Origin: Magnetococcus sp. PR-3
GTDB taxonomy: Bacteria; Pseudomonadota; Magnetococcia; Magnetococcales; Magnetococcaceae
Assembly: GCF_036689865.1 (NCBI RefSeq)
Contig: NZ_JBAHUQ010000002.1
Span: 1 to 64,000, forward strand
Direction of reading: 5' to 3'
DNA length: 64,000 bases
Positions 10,779 through 19,972 of the stretch are shown one piece after another. Positions within the stretch are counted from its first letter, which is position 1, and every line of letters starts with the position of its first letter. The notes under the pieces were generated by a model that saw only the letters and a program-made list of their open reading frames with translations, did no database searches and was not told the origin of the DNA. The translations under genes were made by a program, and so were the position numbers.

Positions 10779-11246
10779 ATGCGTGCTTTGCTTCCCTTGT
10801 TTATCCTTTTTTTCATTGCGTTGGAGATCTATGTGATCGCCTGGGTAGGTGATGAAATAGGTGGGTGGGTAACCTTTGCGTCCATCATTGGTACCGCTGT
10901 CGTTGGCATTGCATTGGTCAAACATGAAGGCATAAAAACGCTGATCAAGCTTCAAAAGCGCGCGGATCAAGGTGAGGTACCGGCCGCTCAACTGGTAGAT
11001 GGTGTTCTACTGCTCTTCGCAGGTTTAATGCTTTTACTGCCGGGTTTTGTCTCGGATGCCGTTGGTTTTTTACTGGCGCTACCTTTTACCCGCATTCCAT
11101 TACGGGTCTCCATGGCCGGTGTTGTCTTGAGTATGGCCGCCAAAAGTAAAGGGTGGAAACAAGCAAACCATCCACAAAGTGGCGTGGTTGAAGGAGAGTT
11201 TACCCGTGAGGAAGAGCAGCGCCCTAATGATCGACGATTGGAGTAA
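10779..11246 (+). CDS. fxsA: FxsA family membrane protein
   Basis: Small inner-membrane protein of the FxsA family (E. coli member affects phage T7 exclusion by F plasmids; the general role is unknown). The 155 residues have three or four hydrophobic segments: residues 3-20, 28-45, and about 75-100. Conserved family stretches are VDGVLLLFAGLMLLLPGFVSDAVG and PLPF-like LPFTR. The second ATG (10779) is chosen because AGG at 10767-10769 gives normal spacing, whereas the ATG at 10770 abuts that AGG. Its 3' end overlaps the convergent tsaC by 23 bases. The C-terminal tail is charged and probably cytoplasmic. Confidence 0.9.
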   Translation: MRALLPLFILFFIALEIYVIAWVGDEIGGWVTFASIIGTAVVGIALVKHEGIKTLIKLQKRADQGEVPAAQLVDGVLLLFAGLMLLLPGFVSDAVGFLLALPFTRIPLRVSMAGVVLSMAAKSKGWKQANHPQSGVVEGEFTREEEQRPNDRRLE

Positions 11247-11859
11247 TCTGCGCCAATTGTTCTTGGCGGATTGCGCCAGGTCTTAAAAGCGTGACCTGTT
11301 CTTGATCCACACGAATAACGGTGGAAGGTTTGGCCTGTAGATCAAAGGGGCCAGGCAATACCACACCCAAACGCCCTTGCCAGTGCTGCATAATCTGTTC
11401 AGGGCTCCAATGGCTGGCTTCACTACCACTGACATTGGCACTGGAAGAGACCAAAGGCTGGCGCCATTTATTCAATAATGCCTGAACATATGGGGATGGA
11501 GAGTGGCGCACCGCGACCATACCGGTACCACCGGTTATGAGTGGGTCAAGATGGGGCTGCGCAGGTAAAACCAAGGTAAGGGGTCCAGGCCAAAAGGCAT
11601 CCATCAATCTCTGGGTGACAGGGGTTATGCCCCCCACCAAGCCTGATAAAAAGCTGGGATCGGGCAGCAGCAGGATCAAACCTTTATGCTCCGCCCGACC
11701 CTTAAGGGTAATTAACGCCCGCAGGGCTTCGGCGTTAAAAGGGTCAACCCCTAAACCATAGAGTGTTTCGGTGGGATAGGCGATGACACCACCCGCCGCC
11801 AGCGTCAGCACAGCCTGTTGCAGCTGTTCATCGGCATAGAGGTGGGCGGTGTCAGCCAT
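11224..11859 (-). CDS. tsaC: Threonylcarbamoyl-AMP synthase (Sua5/YrdC family)
   Basis: Makes threonylcarbamoyl-AMP from threonine, bicarbonate and ATP for the t6A37 modification of ANN-decoding tRNAs. The 211 residues carry the YrdC signatures YPTETLYGLG (about 28-37), LKGRAEHKG, and SSSANVSG. The length fits TsaC rather than the longer Sua5, which has an extra C-terminal domain. It starts two bases after the purE stop, so it is in the purD-purE-tsaC unit. No terminator is visible at its end, where it overlaps fxsA tail to tail. Confidence 0.93.
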   Translation of the reverse strand: MADTAHLYADEQLQQAVLTLAAGGVIAYPTETLYGLGVDPFNAEALRALITLKGRAEHKGLILLLPDPSFLSGLVGGITPVTQRLMDAFWPGPLTLVLPAQPHLDPLITGGTGMVAVRHSPSPYVQALLNKWRQPLVSSSANVSGSEASHWSPEQIMQHWQGRLGVVLPGPFDLQAKPSTVIRVDQEQVTLLRPGAIRQEQLAQITPIVDH

Positions 11860-11861
11860 GC

Positions 11862-12374
11862 TTACAGATCCGCCAACTTGGCTTGCAGAGACTCATTCTT
11901 CTTGGCCACGGCAGCGGCCATATCCGTACGGTAAGTTACCAGCTTTGCCGCCAGATCAGCATCACCCAAGGCCAGCATTTGCGCTGCAAAAATACCCGCA
12001 TTCTTTGCACCAGCTTTGCCGATGGCCATGGTAGCCACAGGAATACCACCTGGCATTTGAACGGTAGCCAACAAGGCATCCATCCCTTTGAGGTCTGTGG
12101 CAGACAGGGGCACACCAATCACAGGCAGGTTGGTCTCAGAAGCTACCACACCCGCGAGGTGAGCCGCTGCACCAGCACCAATGATAAACCCTTTGATACC
12201 ACGCTCTGCCGCTGATTTGGCATAGGCATGGGTTCGTTCAGGTGTTCGGTGGGCAGAGGTCACAATCATTTCAAAGGAGATATCAAATCCTTTGAGCACA
12301 CGACCAGCTTCCGCCATGACGTCCCAATCGGAGTCAGAACCCATTAAAATTGCGATTTGTGGGGCATTACTCAT
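11862..12374 (-). CDS. purE: N5-carboxyaminoimidazole ribonucleotide mutase
   Basis: Converts N5-CAIR to CAIR in purine synthesis. The 170 residues contain the class I PurE motifs MGSDSDW near the N-terminus, SAHRTPER, and GAGAAAHLAG. The C-terminus ends in the usual amphipathic helix. The ATG at 12374 is preferred to one two codons upstream (12380) from the spacing to a GAG element. No purK follows directly; tsaC does. Confidence 0.96.
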   Translation of the reverse strand: MSNAPQIAILMGSDSDWDVMAEAGRVLKGFDISFEMIVTSAHRTPERTHAYAKSAAERGIKGFIIGAGAAAHLAGVVASETNLPVIGVPLSATDLKGMDALLATVQMPGGIPVATMAIGKAGAKNAGIFAAQMLALGDADLAAKLVTYRTDMAAAVAKKNESLQAKLADL

Positions 12375-12455
12375 CAGCATCTACTCGGTTTGGATGATTA
12401 AAAAACATGGAAAAACCCAAACTGACCCATGGGGCTCAGTTTAAGATTAAGAGGA

Positions 12456-13766
12456 TTACTCCTCCTCTTCTTCCATGGCCGCTTCTTCACGTTCAACTGC
12501 TCGGTAACCGATATCACGGCGGTAGTAGGCATCCTTCCAGGTGATTTTACGCACCGCTTCATACGCGTTGGCACGGGCACCAATGGCACCTTCACCTAAC
12601 GCGGTCACGCCCAGTACACGCCCCCCATCGGTTAATACCTGACCACTTTGACTACGTGTCCCAGCATGGAAAACCACACAGTCCTCTTGCTCAGCGGCTT
12701 TTTCCAACCCAGCTATAGCCACGCCTTTTTCATAGGCATTTGGGTAGCCACCTGATGCCATCACAATACACATTGCGGTACGTGCATCCCACTCAATTTC
12801 CTGCTCATCCAACGTTCCATCGGCACAAGCGATCAAAAGCGGGATAATGTCGGATTTCATACGCATCAAGAGTGGTTGACACTCAGGGTCTCCAAAACGC
12901 GCGTTGAACTCCAAGGTTCTGATCCGACCATTATCGATCATCAAACCGGCATACAGCACCCCTTTATAGGGCATACCGTCGGCGGCCATGCCATCAACGA
13001 TGGGTTGCATGACCTGATCCATAACCCGGCGTACCATCTCATCATCATCCAGCAGCGCTGCTGGCGAATAGGCACCCATACCCCCTGTGTTTGGGCCTGT
13101 ATCCCCCTCACCCACCGCTTTGTGATCTTGGGAACCGGCCAGGGGCAGAATATTCTTACCATCCACCAAGGCCAGAAATGAGGCCTCTTCCCCTTCCAGG
13201 AACTCCTCAATCACCACTTCATCACCCGCAATGCCAAATTCACGTTGAACCATGATCCGGTCAATCGCTTCCATGGCCTGAGGAACCGTCATGCAGACAA
13301 TAGCCCCTTTACCCGCCGCTAAACCTGAGGTTTTAACCACAATAGGTGCGCCTTGGCCTTTGACATAGGCCTTGGCAGCTTCAGCATCGGTAAAGGTACG
13401 GTATTCGGCTGTAGGGACCTTATAGCGATCACACAGGTCCTTCATCAACGTTTTAGAGCCCTCTAAGGCTGCTGCTGCTTTATCGGGACCAAACACCTTC
13501 ATACCTGCAGCTTGCATGTCATCCGCCATACCCATCACCAGCGGTACTTCTGGACCAATGACAACCAGCTCAATCTTTTTTTCCAATGCAAAGTTCTTCA
13601 TGGCGTGCAGATCATCCACTGAGATATCTACACACGTAGCCAACTGCGCAATACCTGCATTACCAGGGGCACAGTAGACGGTCTCCACCAAAGGGGATTG
13701 TGTGATCTTCCACACCAGTGCGTGTTCACGACCACCACTACCGACTACCAAGACATTCATGCCCAT
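12456..13766 (-). CDS. purD: Phosphoribosylamine-glycine ligase
   Basis: GAR synthetase, second step of purine synthesis. It is an ATP-grasp enzyme of 436 residues with the N-terminal Rossmann motif VLVVGSGGREHAL, the ATP-grasp region VVKTSGLAAGKGAIVC, and EFNARFGDPECQ near the metal site. A run of glutamates at the extreme C-terminus is an unusual acidic tail. Three ATG codons lie within seven codons; GGAAG six bases before 13766 favours the middle one. It heads the purD-purE-tsaC unit. Confidence 0.97.
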   Translation of the reverse strand: MGMNVLVVGSGGREHALVWKITQSPLVETVYCAPGNAGIAQLATCVDISVDDLHAMKNFALEKKIELVVIGPEVPLVMGMADDMQAAGMKVFGPDKAAAALEGSKTLMKDLCDRYKVPTAEYRTFTDAEAAKAYVKGQGAPIVVKTSGLAAGKGAIVCMTVPQAMEAIDRIMVQREFGIAGDEVVIEEFLEGEEASFLALVDGKNILPLAGSQDHKAVGEGDTGPNTGGMGAYSPAALLDDDEMVRRVMDQVMQPIVDGMAADGMPYKGVLYAGLMIDNGRIRTLEFNARFGDPECQPLLMRMKSDIIPLLIACADGTLDEQEIEWDARTAMCIVMASGGYPNAYEKGVAIAGLEKAAEQEDCVVFHAGTRSQSGQVLTDGGRVLGVTALGEGAIGARANAYEAVRKITWKDAYYRRDIGYRAVEREEAAMEEEEE

Positions 13767-14023
13767 TTGCATCTTCCATTTTTTAAGTGTTAACAGGAAA
13801 ACTCTGTAACCCTATCCACCAAGCTGGCCATAGAGCGGACACCACGCCCCCTACAAACATGGGTGTCCTAGGTTCTCAACACACATGACTGTGTGGAGAT
13901 CTAAGCAGATTTCCTTAAGGACTGGTTTTTATAGACACCATGAATGTAGCCAAAAACAACAACCGGGGCAATCCGGTGTAACACATTGCCAACAAAAAAA
14001 AGTTTATGGCCAAAAAACAAAAA
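13767..14023. other. Intergenic stretch upstream of purD
   Basis: No protein gene is supported. It presumably contains the purD promoter on the minus strand. Together with the hairpin-rich segment to its right it forms a gap of about 700 bases between purD and the Sel1-like gene. Confidence 0.45.
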
Positions 14024-14052
14024 GCCCGAAGAAGCTTGTGGCTTCTTCGGGC
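14024..14052 (-). terminator. Strong minus-strand terminator, no annotated gene before it
   Basis: A perfect 12-bp stem GCCCGAAGAAGC (14024-14035) / GCTTCTTCGGGC (14041-14052) with a five-base loop. On the minus strand it is followed by TTTTTGTTTTTTGG; on the plus strand there is no T-run. The nearest minus gene upstream ends more than 400 bases away at 14468, so this may end a separate small transcript. Confidence 0.85.
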
Positions 14053-14270
14053 TCGCGCCCCCGAGGGGGTATTTGACACTCCCGACCGAGTGTAGAACAG
14101 CAGGGTATAAGCCGACTGCTATTCCAGTTGCCGCCCTTACCACGGACACGCTCTTCAAGGCCTGCTTCTCGCCATTGCAGCTGGAGCGACCAACATCAAC
14201 CCCCGATGCGACGATCGTGGGAAAGAGACGGCATGAACAAGTTCGATATTCTCGTTTCTAACGGACCGAA
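14053..14270 (-). ncRNA. Candidate structured small RNA or mobile-element relic
   Basis: This GC-rich segment reads, in minus direction, through two clean hairpins just before the terminator: ACACTC/GAGTGT at 14076-14093 and CCCC/GGGG around 14060-14071. Only short overlapping ORFs without ribosome binding sites cover it, and their composition is not convincingly protein-like. One option is a small non-coding RNA ended by the 14024-14052 terminator. Another is the right end of an IS200/IS605-type element, because a subterminal hairpin followed by TCAA is typical there; here the hairpin is followed by CAAAT. No match to 6S, SRP, RNase P or tmRNA cores was seen. Confidence 0.25.
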
Positions 14271-14467
14271 TGTAAAGCTTGATTTTAGGTAAAATCAGAA
14301 AGAATTCTCTTGCAAAAACGAATTTCACACCAATATCACGAAGAGTTACAGAGGTATCTCTTTTTCTTTGGGCTTTCATTCGAATGTCAATTCGAAAATC
14401 TTTTTAAAAGGGGATTATATGGCTTTATGAACAACCCCACGAACACCTGCAAAAGGTCCTTAAATCC

Positions 14468-15100
14468 CTATTTCATCTTACGGGACCGGGCACGCCATAC
14501 CCGAGCTTTTGGGAGATGTTGTGAAACACCGTACAGCCCCTGCTCATAGATATCGGCCAAAATAACCGCCGCATCTTTCATACCCCGGTTGGCCTCAGCT
14601 TTTAGAATATCCAACCCAAAGGTTAGATCCTTACGGGGCAAGGCATAATCTGAGAGATAGCACAGCCCCACCCCTGAACGCTGGACGGACCCTAACGTGG
14701 CAAGCTGTTTATGGGTACGCACATACTGGGCAACACGGCAGATCCCATTCCAATCCTGCTGCCAACCAGATCGATTGCTCGCCGGACCCCGGAGTAACAT
14801 TTCCAGTAAATCGTTGGCCAACCAATTATGATGACCACTCATGACAGCCCGTTCCCAATATTTAAAACCGGTGGTTATGGAAGGAAATTGGCAAACCTGC
14901 GATCCATCCTGACCGGTTAGCAGACAGTTCCCCATGGCGATCATGGCATGGAGGTGCCCCTCTCTTGCCATACGTGGCAACAGCTCTTCCTGTTCAACAT
15001 CAGTACGCCACGCCAAATACTCCGCACGGTTGCCAGCCTGGGCCGATATACTGATCATACTGACAGCCAACAAAACCAGCCATACAGATATACGGTGCAT
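14468..15100 (-). CDS. Exported Sel1-like repeat protein
   Basis: A 210-residue protein with a signal peptide (hydrophobic 5-18, likely cleavage after SAQA). The rest is alpha-helical and Sel1/TPR-like. The clearest repeat is near the C-terminus (AAVILADIYEQGLYGVSQHL), where alternating small residues, a YxxG turn and a following helix are seen. An earlier one covers about residues 48-85 (AMIAMGNCLL, GFKYWERAV). Several Cys (58, 70, 120, 148 approx.) suggest disulfides in the periplasm. The ATG has GGAG eight bases upstream. The role is probably protein-protein contact; the partner is unknown. Confidence 0.7.
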   Translation of the reverse strand: MHRISVWLVLLAVSMISISAQAGNRAEYLAWRTDVEQEELLPRMAREGHLHAMIAMGNCLLTGQDGSQVCQFPSITTGFKYWERAVMSGHHNWLANDLLEMLLRGPASNRSGWQQDWNGICRVAQYVRTHKQLATLGSVQRSGVGLCYLSDYALPRKDLTFGLDILKAEANRGMKDAAVILADIYEQGLYGVSQHLPKARVWRARSRKMK

Positions 15101-15346
15101 AATAGGAACTCCATGGAAGGTGGGGAGCTTAAAGCGCCCCTACTGTCCATGAAGCAAGGGGGCTAGGTCAATTCAAAAGCAGTGATTGCAAACAATTTCA
15201 AATTTTGGTGGCTAAAACCCAACGGTTCACACCCGCAGATCCCGCCTTAAACATGCACATTACCATTACAAAAAAGATCCTTCATGCAAAGCGATGCTGT
15301 ACTTAGCCTTTTCGTAAAACAACACATACAGGCAACGCCACTTTAT
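15101..15346. other. Intergenic stretch without visible feature
   Basis: Between the Sel1-like gene start and the purH terminator. It should hold the promoter of the Sel1-like gene; nothing else was recognised. Confidence 0.4.
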
Positions 15347-15380
15347 AAAAAAGGCTGGCCTCATAGGAGGCCAGCCTTTT
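15347..15380 (-). terminator. Terminator of the permease-rsmB-purH unit
   Basis: 10-bp stem GGCTGGCCTC (15353-15362) / GAGGCCAGCC (15367-15376), flanked by an A-run on the left (U-tract in minus RNA) and TTTT on the right. It is 27 bases after the purH stop. Confidence 0.92.
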
Positions 15381-15407
15381 AACTACTTTGCTCTCTGTGG
15401 ATACGAC

Positions 15408-17006
15408 TTAGTGCTTAAAGTGACGCATACCGGTGAAGACCATGGCCATACCATGCTCATTCGCAGCAGCGATTACCTCTTCATCCCGTACCGAGCCACC
15501 AGGTTGGATAACGGCTTTAGCACCCGCTTTAGCGGCGGCATCCACACCATCACGGAAGGGGAAGAATGCATCAGAGGCCATGGCCGCACCCAGTAGTGGG
15601 TTCTCACGCACACCAGCATTATGTGCGGTATCCTGAGCCTTCCATACCGCGATGCGAGAGGCATCTACACGACTCATCTGACCAGCGCCCACACCCAAGG
15701 TGCGCTCATCTTTTGCATACACAATGGCATTAGACTTCACATGCTTAACCACTTTCCAAGCAAACAGCAGATCACGCAACTCAGCTTCGGAAGGTGCCCG
15801 CTCGGTGACCACTTTCAAAGAGCCATCGGGCAGCTCTTTTAAATCGCGGTCTTGCAGCAGCAAACCACCGGTAACCCGCTTAAGATCCAAGGGGGTAACG
15901 GCTGTAGGCACCCCAATGTTGGGCACCTGCAATAGACGCAAGTTCTTCTTGGCCGCAAAAATTTCACGGGCGGTATCGTCATATTCCGGCGCAATGATCA
16001 CTTCAACAAACATCTGTGTGATCTCTTTTGCCAACGCCGCATCTACCGTCCGGTTTAGGGCAATGATGCCGCCAAAAGCGGAAACGGGGTCGGTATCCCG
16101 TGCTTGACGATAGGCAGCAAGCAGATCGCTATCATGCACAGCCGCACCGCAAGGGTTGGCATGCTTAACCACAATAGCAGCTGGCTTGTTGTACTCTTTA
16201 ACCAACTCCAAGGCACCATTGGCATCATGGATGTTGTTAAAGGAGAGCTCTTTACCCTGTAACTGTGTGGCTGTGGCCAGAGAAGCCTCTTCACTGGGGG
16301 GTGTTTCAGAATAAAAGGCTGCATTTTGATGGGGGTTTTCCCCATAGCGCATACCCTGAACTTTTTTGAACTGAACCGTGTAGGTCTCAGGAAATTCATT
16401 GGGCCGACCATCACCATCCAAAGAAGAGAGCCAGTTGGAAATGGCGGCATCATAGGCAGCCGTACGGGCATAGACCTTACGGGCCAGCTCTGCATTAAGG
16501 GCTGCTTCACAGCTACCTTCATGGGCCTTCATGCTGTCCAGCACACGGCTATAGTCGTCAGGGTCGGTCACCACCGTTACGGAACGGTAGTTTTTGGCTG
16601 CGCTACGCAGCATGGAGGGGCCACCAATGTCGATATTCTCGATGGCATCTTCCAAGGAGCAATCCTCTTTGGCGACGGTTGCCTCAAAGGGATACAGGTT
16701 GACTACCACCATATCGATGGCTTCAATGTGATGATCGGCCATCTGCTTTTGATGATCGGCATTGTCCCGCAGACCCAGCAGACCACCATGTACCTTGGGA
16801 TGCAGGGTTTTGACCCGACCATCCAGCATTTCAGGATGCCCTGTAAACTCGGACACATCCATGACATCCAGGCCACTCTCACGCAGCAGACGGGCGGTAC
16901 CACCAGTGGAGAGAAAGCTCACCCCATGCTCCGCCAGTCCCTGACAAAAAGGAACCAGACCGGTTTTATCCGAAACGCTGACAAGGGCGCGCTTAATCTT
17001 AGCCAT
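15408..17006 (-). CDS. purH: Bifunctional AICAR transformylase / IMP cyclohydrolase
   Basis: Catalyses the last two steps of IMP synthesis. The 532 residues comprise an N-terminal MGS-like cyclohydrolase domain ([20 protein letters not shown]; to about residue 145) and a C-terminal transformylase domain with the Lys-His motif [10 protein letters not shown] and the conserved SNAIVYAKD. Length is normal. It starts 16 bases after the rsmB stop and ends the three-gene unit. Confidence 0.98.
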   Translation of the reverse strand: MAKIKRALVSVSDKTGLVPFCQGLAEHGVSFLSTGGTARLLRESGLDVMDVSEFTGHPEMLDGRVKTLHPKVHGGLLGLRDNADHQKQMADHHIEAIDMVVVNLYPFEATVAKEDCSLEDAIENIDIGGPSMLRSAAKNYRSVTVVTDPDDYSRVLDSMKAHEGSCEAALNAELARKVYARTAAYDAAISNWLSSLDGDGRPNEFPETYTVQFKKVQGMRYGENPHQNAAFYSETPPSEEASLATATQLQGKELSFNNIHDANGALELVKEYNKPAAIVVKHANPCGAAVHDSDLLAAYRQARDTDPVSAFGGIIALNRTVDAALAKEITQMFVEVIIAPEYDDTAREIFAAKKNLRLLQVPNIGVPTAVTPLDLKRVTGGLLLQDRDLKELPDGSLKVVTERAPSEAELRDLLFAWKVVKHVKSNAIVYAKDERTLGVGAGQMSRVDASRIAVWKAQDTAHNAGVRENPLLGAAMASDAFFPFRDGVDAAAKAGAKAVIQPGGSVRDEEVIAAANEHGMAMVFTGMRHFKH

Positions 17007-17022
17007 GGGGCTTCTACTCCAG

Positions 17023-18237
17023 CTACGTACGTATCATGACGGCACTAAAAAAACCGTCGGTATTGGCCTGTTGCGGCAGCACCTTCATATAAGGGGTCAC
17101 CGCATCCTGTGTCTCACCCAAGCCCTGGACTTCCTGTAAACGGAATTTAGGGTTGGTCCTTAAAAACGCTTCAACAACCTCTTCATTTTCCTGGCGCAGT
17201 ATAGAGCACGTGGCATAAACCAACCGCCCTCCCTGCTTAACCAGTAGGGCAGCAGCATCCAACAGTGCAACCTGCTGCATGGCCAGTGAACCCATTTGAG
17301 AGGGCTCTAACCGCCATTTAATCTCGGGGTGGCGCCGTAACGTGCCACTCCCACTACACGGGGCATCCACCAAGACACCATCCGCTTTACCATGCCAGCG
17401 GCTAAGCCAAGGATCACGTTCATGGCGTATGGTGTGGCTCTGTACCATCTTCACACCATGCCGCTTGAGCCGTGGGCCCAACCGCTTGAGCCGGTGACCT
17501 TCGGTATCCAGGGCCAGAATATGTCCTTTATTCTGCATCAACGCAGCTAAATGCAGTGTTTTACCCCCACCACCGGCGCAAAAATCTACCACGGTGTCAC
17601 CAGGCAGTGGGTGGATCAGGGGTGCAATGCATTGACTGCCACCATCCTGGATCTCAGCCAGACCGGCTGAAAAAACGGGATGATCCCGCAAAGTATGCCG
17701 TTTCGTCAACCGCAATCCCGTGTCACTTAAGCTAAGCGGGGTGCTTTCTATACCGCTTTCTGCCAGCTTATCGGCCACACCTTCACGGCTGTCCCGCAGT
17801 AGGTTGATACGCAAATCAACCGGTGCTTGCTCCAATAAAGAGTCCCCTAAAGCCTGGGCAGAAGCTTCACCAAACTCTTCACACCAGTGTGCCCATAACC
17901 AGTCTGGCATACTGTAATAAACGGCATCCTGTTCCTCTTCACCCCGTGGGGGAATACCCTCTACCAGCCATGCTTCAGCCCGTTGAACCAACGGCAACAA
18001 GGCCTCTACTTCGCATAAAGGCAGGTAAGCGCTATGGCTCTGCACCCAGTTTAAGCGCCGAAGATGCCGTAAAAGGAGATAAAGGCGATCTCCAACCCGT
18101 CGGCGATCTCCACTACCCATATGGGGGCGTGCTTTAAAGCTGCGCCGGAGTATACCATCAACCGCACGTCCTGGGTGATTCAAAATCTCTTCAGCCAGTT
18201 CCGCAACCAATTGGGTGTGGGATGTCGGCTTACTCAT
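17023..18237 (-). CDS. rsmB: RsmB/NOP-type rRNA cytosine-C5 methyltransferase
   Basis: A 404-residue SAM-dependent RNA m5C methyltransferase. Motif I is [16 protein letters not shown] near 220-235, motif IV is [14 protein letters not shown] and motif VI is VYATCSIL, giving the two catalytic cysteines of the NOP/Sun family. The N-terminal region is helical and NusB-like, as in RsmB (which methylates 16S C967). The exact target cannot be read from sequence, so other family members are possible. The start overlaps the permease stop by four bases (ATGA), so translation is probably coupled. Confidence 0.85.
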   Translation of the reverse strand: MSKPTSHTQLVAELAEEILNHPGRAVDGILRRSFKARPHMGSGDRRRVGDRLYLLLRHLRRLNWVQSHSAYLPLCEVEALLPLVQRAEAWLVEGIPPRGEEEQDAVYYSMPDWLWAHWCEEFGEASAQALGDSLLEQAPVDLRINLLRDSREGVADKLAESGIESTPLSLSDTGLRLTKRHTLRDHPVFSAGLAEIQDGGSQCIAPLIHPLPGDTVVDFCAGGGGKTLHLAALMQNKGHILALDTEGHRLKRLGPRLKRHGVKMVQSHTIRHERDPWLSRWHGKADGVLVDAPCSGSGTLRRHPEIKWRLEPSQMGSLAMQQVALLDAAALLVKQGGRLVYATCSILRQENEEVVEAFLRTNPKFRLQEVQGLGETQDAVTPYMKVLPQQANTDGFFSAVMIRT

Positions 18238-19316
18238 GCCTGTTTAGGCGCCTCATCACCCCTGGTTCCATTGACCTCAATACTGGCAATAGCTTGATAG
18301 ATACTACGGGCCAAAACCGCCAACGGTACAGCAAAAAAGACCCCCAACAATCCCCATAAGGAACCAAACACCAACACAGCTATGATGAAGGTGGTGGGGT
18401 GAATTTTTGCAGACTCTCCCAAAATCAATGGGGCCACTAAGTTGGCATCCACTATTTGAATAATGGCATAGGCAAACAGGGGTTTCATGCCATCCATCCC
18501 AAAGCCCCACTGGGTCATACCCAGTACCGCCACCGGCAAGGCCACTACGGCAACCCCCACAAAAGGGATCAAAACCGACATACCGGTTAACACACCCATA
18601 ATGAGCGCGTAGCGAAATTCCATCAGGGTAAAGACAAAGAAGGCCAAAGAGCCGATCAGCATCATCTCCCAAAACTTACCGCGGATGTAACCCCCCAATC
18701 CCGCGTTGGCCTCTCGCACCACCTGCTCCAATAAATTTTGCTCATCGGGCAAAAACGTACAGTAGCTTTTACGCAGATCTGCTTTATCCAACAGAAAAAA
18801 GAAGACCAAAAAAGGTACTAAAAACAGATAAACACCAGTGGTGATCAAGCCTTGGCTGACATGTCCCACTAAACCCAAAGACTGGGTCGAGGCCTCTTTG
18901 GCCTTATTCATCAGATCCACCAACAGATCTTCAACCAATGCAGGATTAATCACACCTGAATAGGTCTCAATTAAACTGCGGATCTGCTCCTTCAACACCT
19001 GGGTAATCCGCGGCATTTCCTGAATAAGCTCCGTCACCTGCTGACCAATAATAGGCACCAGACCCAAGGTCAATAGGGCCATGGCCAGGATAAACAGGGA
19101 GAAGACCAGAAACGTTGCCAGCGTACGCGGCATATGGATCTGTACCAGCGGGGTCACCAGGCTATCCAGCAAATAAGCGATAAACAGTGCGGTGATCACC
19201 GGGGCCAGTGCAGCACCCAAAAAATAGAGAACCAACACCACCATCAGCAGGGCAGCTAACAACCCCACCACCTGAGGATGGCGTAAACGCTCTTTTTGAC
19301 GATTGATAAAGTTCAT
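18234..19316 (-). CDS. AI-2E family membrane transporter
   Basis: A 360-residue polytopic membrane protein of the AI-2E/PerM/YdiK family. Hydrophobic segments are near 18-60, 68-92, 155-175, 210-270 and 300-335, and the conserved loop of the family is visible (SVLIPFVGVAVVALP, LVAPLILGESAKIHP). Members export varied solutes or act as Na+/H+ antiporters; the substrate here is unknown. First gene of a unit with rsmB and purH, which does not inform its role. Confidence 0.85.
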   Translation of the reverse strand: MNFINRQKERLRHPQVVGLLAALLMVVLVLYFLGAALAPVITALFIAYLLDSLVTPLVQIHMPRTLATFLVFSLFILAMALLTLGLVPIIGQQVTELIQEMPRITQVLKEQIRSLIETYSGVINPALVEDLLVDLMNKAKEASTQSLGLVGHVSQGLITTGVYLFLVPFLVFFFLLDKADLRKSYCTFLPDEQNLLEQVVREANAGLGGYIRGKFWEMMLIGSLAFFVFTLMEFRYALIMGVLTGMSVLIPFVGVAVVALPVAVLGMTQWGFGMDGMKPLFAYAIIQIVDANLVAPLILGESAKIHPTTFIIAVLVFGSLWGLLGVFFAVPLAVLARSIYQAIASIEVNGTRGDEAPKQA

Positions 19317-19382
19317 GAATTAGGATCAATACGGTTCAGATAAGGATTAAGTCTCTATCCCCATCCTGGTAAGACGAAAAAC

Positions 19383-19399
19383 GGGGTCTCTACAGCCCC
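19383..19399 (-). terminator. Weak terminator after the L,D-transpeptidase gene
   Basis: On the minus strand GGGG-ctgtagaga-CCCC is followed by GTTTTTCGTC. The four-base stem is short, so termination may be partial and read-through into the AI-2E gene is possible. Confidence 0.4.
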
Positions 19400-19429
19400 A
19401 ACCCCACCACTATGTGACCAGCAGCACCC

Positions 19430-19972
19430 TTAAACCGGATCAATATACATCAAATCACCCGGTTTTACCTGGGCAAACAGCGTCAGCAGGTCAGCCGAAT
19501 GCATCCTAACACATCCATGAGAGACGGGTTGACCCAAATTATCCAGATGAGGCGTACCGTGAATATAGATATAGCGCTGGTAGCTATCCACCCCTTCACC
19601 CTGGTTAAAGCCTGGAACAGCCCCGTTTAGGCGGATAATACGGGTGGTGATGTAATCCTGCTGCACATCTGTTGTGGTCTCTACAATCTCACCAGTGGGT
19701 TGACGGCCCACAAAGCACATACCCAGGGGTTGGCCTTCACCCAAACAATCCCCCAATGTATGCAGGCCAATGGGGGTTTGACCGCTGCCTTCAGCATTGC
19801 CAAAGCCATTGAGCCCCGTGGAGATAGACCAAAGCCCCAGTAACGATCGATCACCGTTGAAGGCAATTAACCGTTGACTGGGGCCATGGAGATAAAGCGC
19901 GGGACGCCCCCCAGACCAACCATGCTGGTCCAGGGTGGCTAATCCCAATGTAAGCGGATCTGTATCAGTCAT
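19430..19972 (-). CDS. L,D-transpeptidase (YkuD domain), no signal peptide
   Basis: A 180-residue YkuD-fold enzyme with the catalytic signature HGTPHLDNLGQPVSHGCVRM near residues 136-156; the Cys is the nucleophile and His of SHGC assists. Such enzymes make 3-3 peptidoglycan crosslinks or attach proteins to peptidoglycan. Unusually, the N-terminus (MTDTDPLTLGLATLDQHGW) is hydrophilic with no signal peptide or anchor, so export is not explained. The start overlaps the end of the upstream Bax-inhibitor-like gene by eight bases. The family also includes members acting on precursors or needing other export routes. Confidence 0.88.
   Translation of the reverse strand: MTDTDPLTLGLATLDQHGWSGGRPALYLHGPSQRLIAFNGDRSLLGLWSISTGLNGFGNAEGSGQTPIGLHTLGDCLGEGQPLGMCFVGRQPTGEIVETTTDVQQDYITTRIIRLNGAVPGFNQGEGVDSYQRYIYIHGTPHLDNLGQPVSHGCVRMHSADLLTLFAQVKPGDLMYIDPV

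Noticed and set aside
14053-14270. 6S RNA, SRP RNA, RNase P RNA or tmRNA
   Set aside because: None of the conserved core sequences of these RNAs could be recognised, so only an unnamed candidate was recorded.
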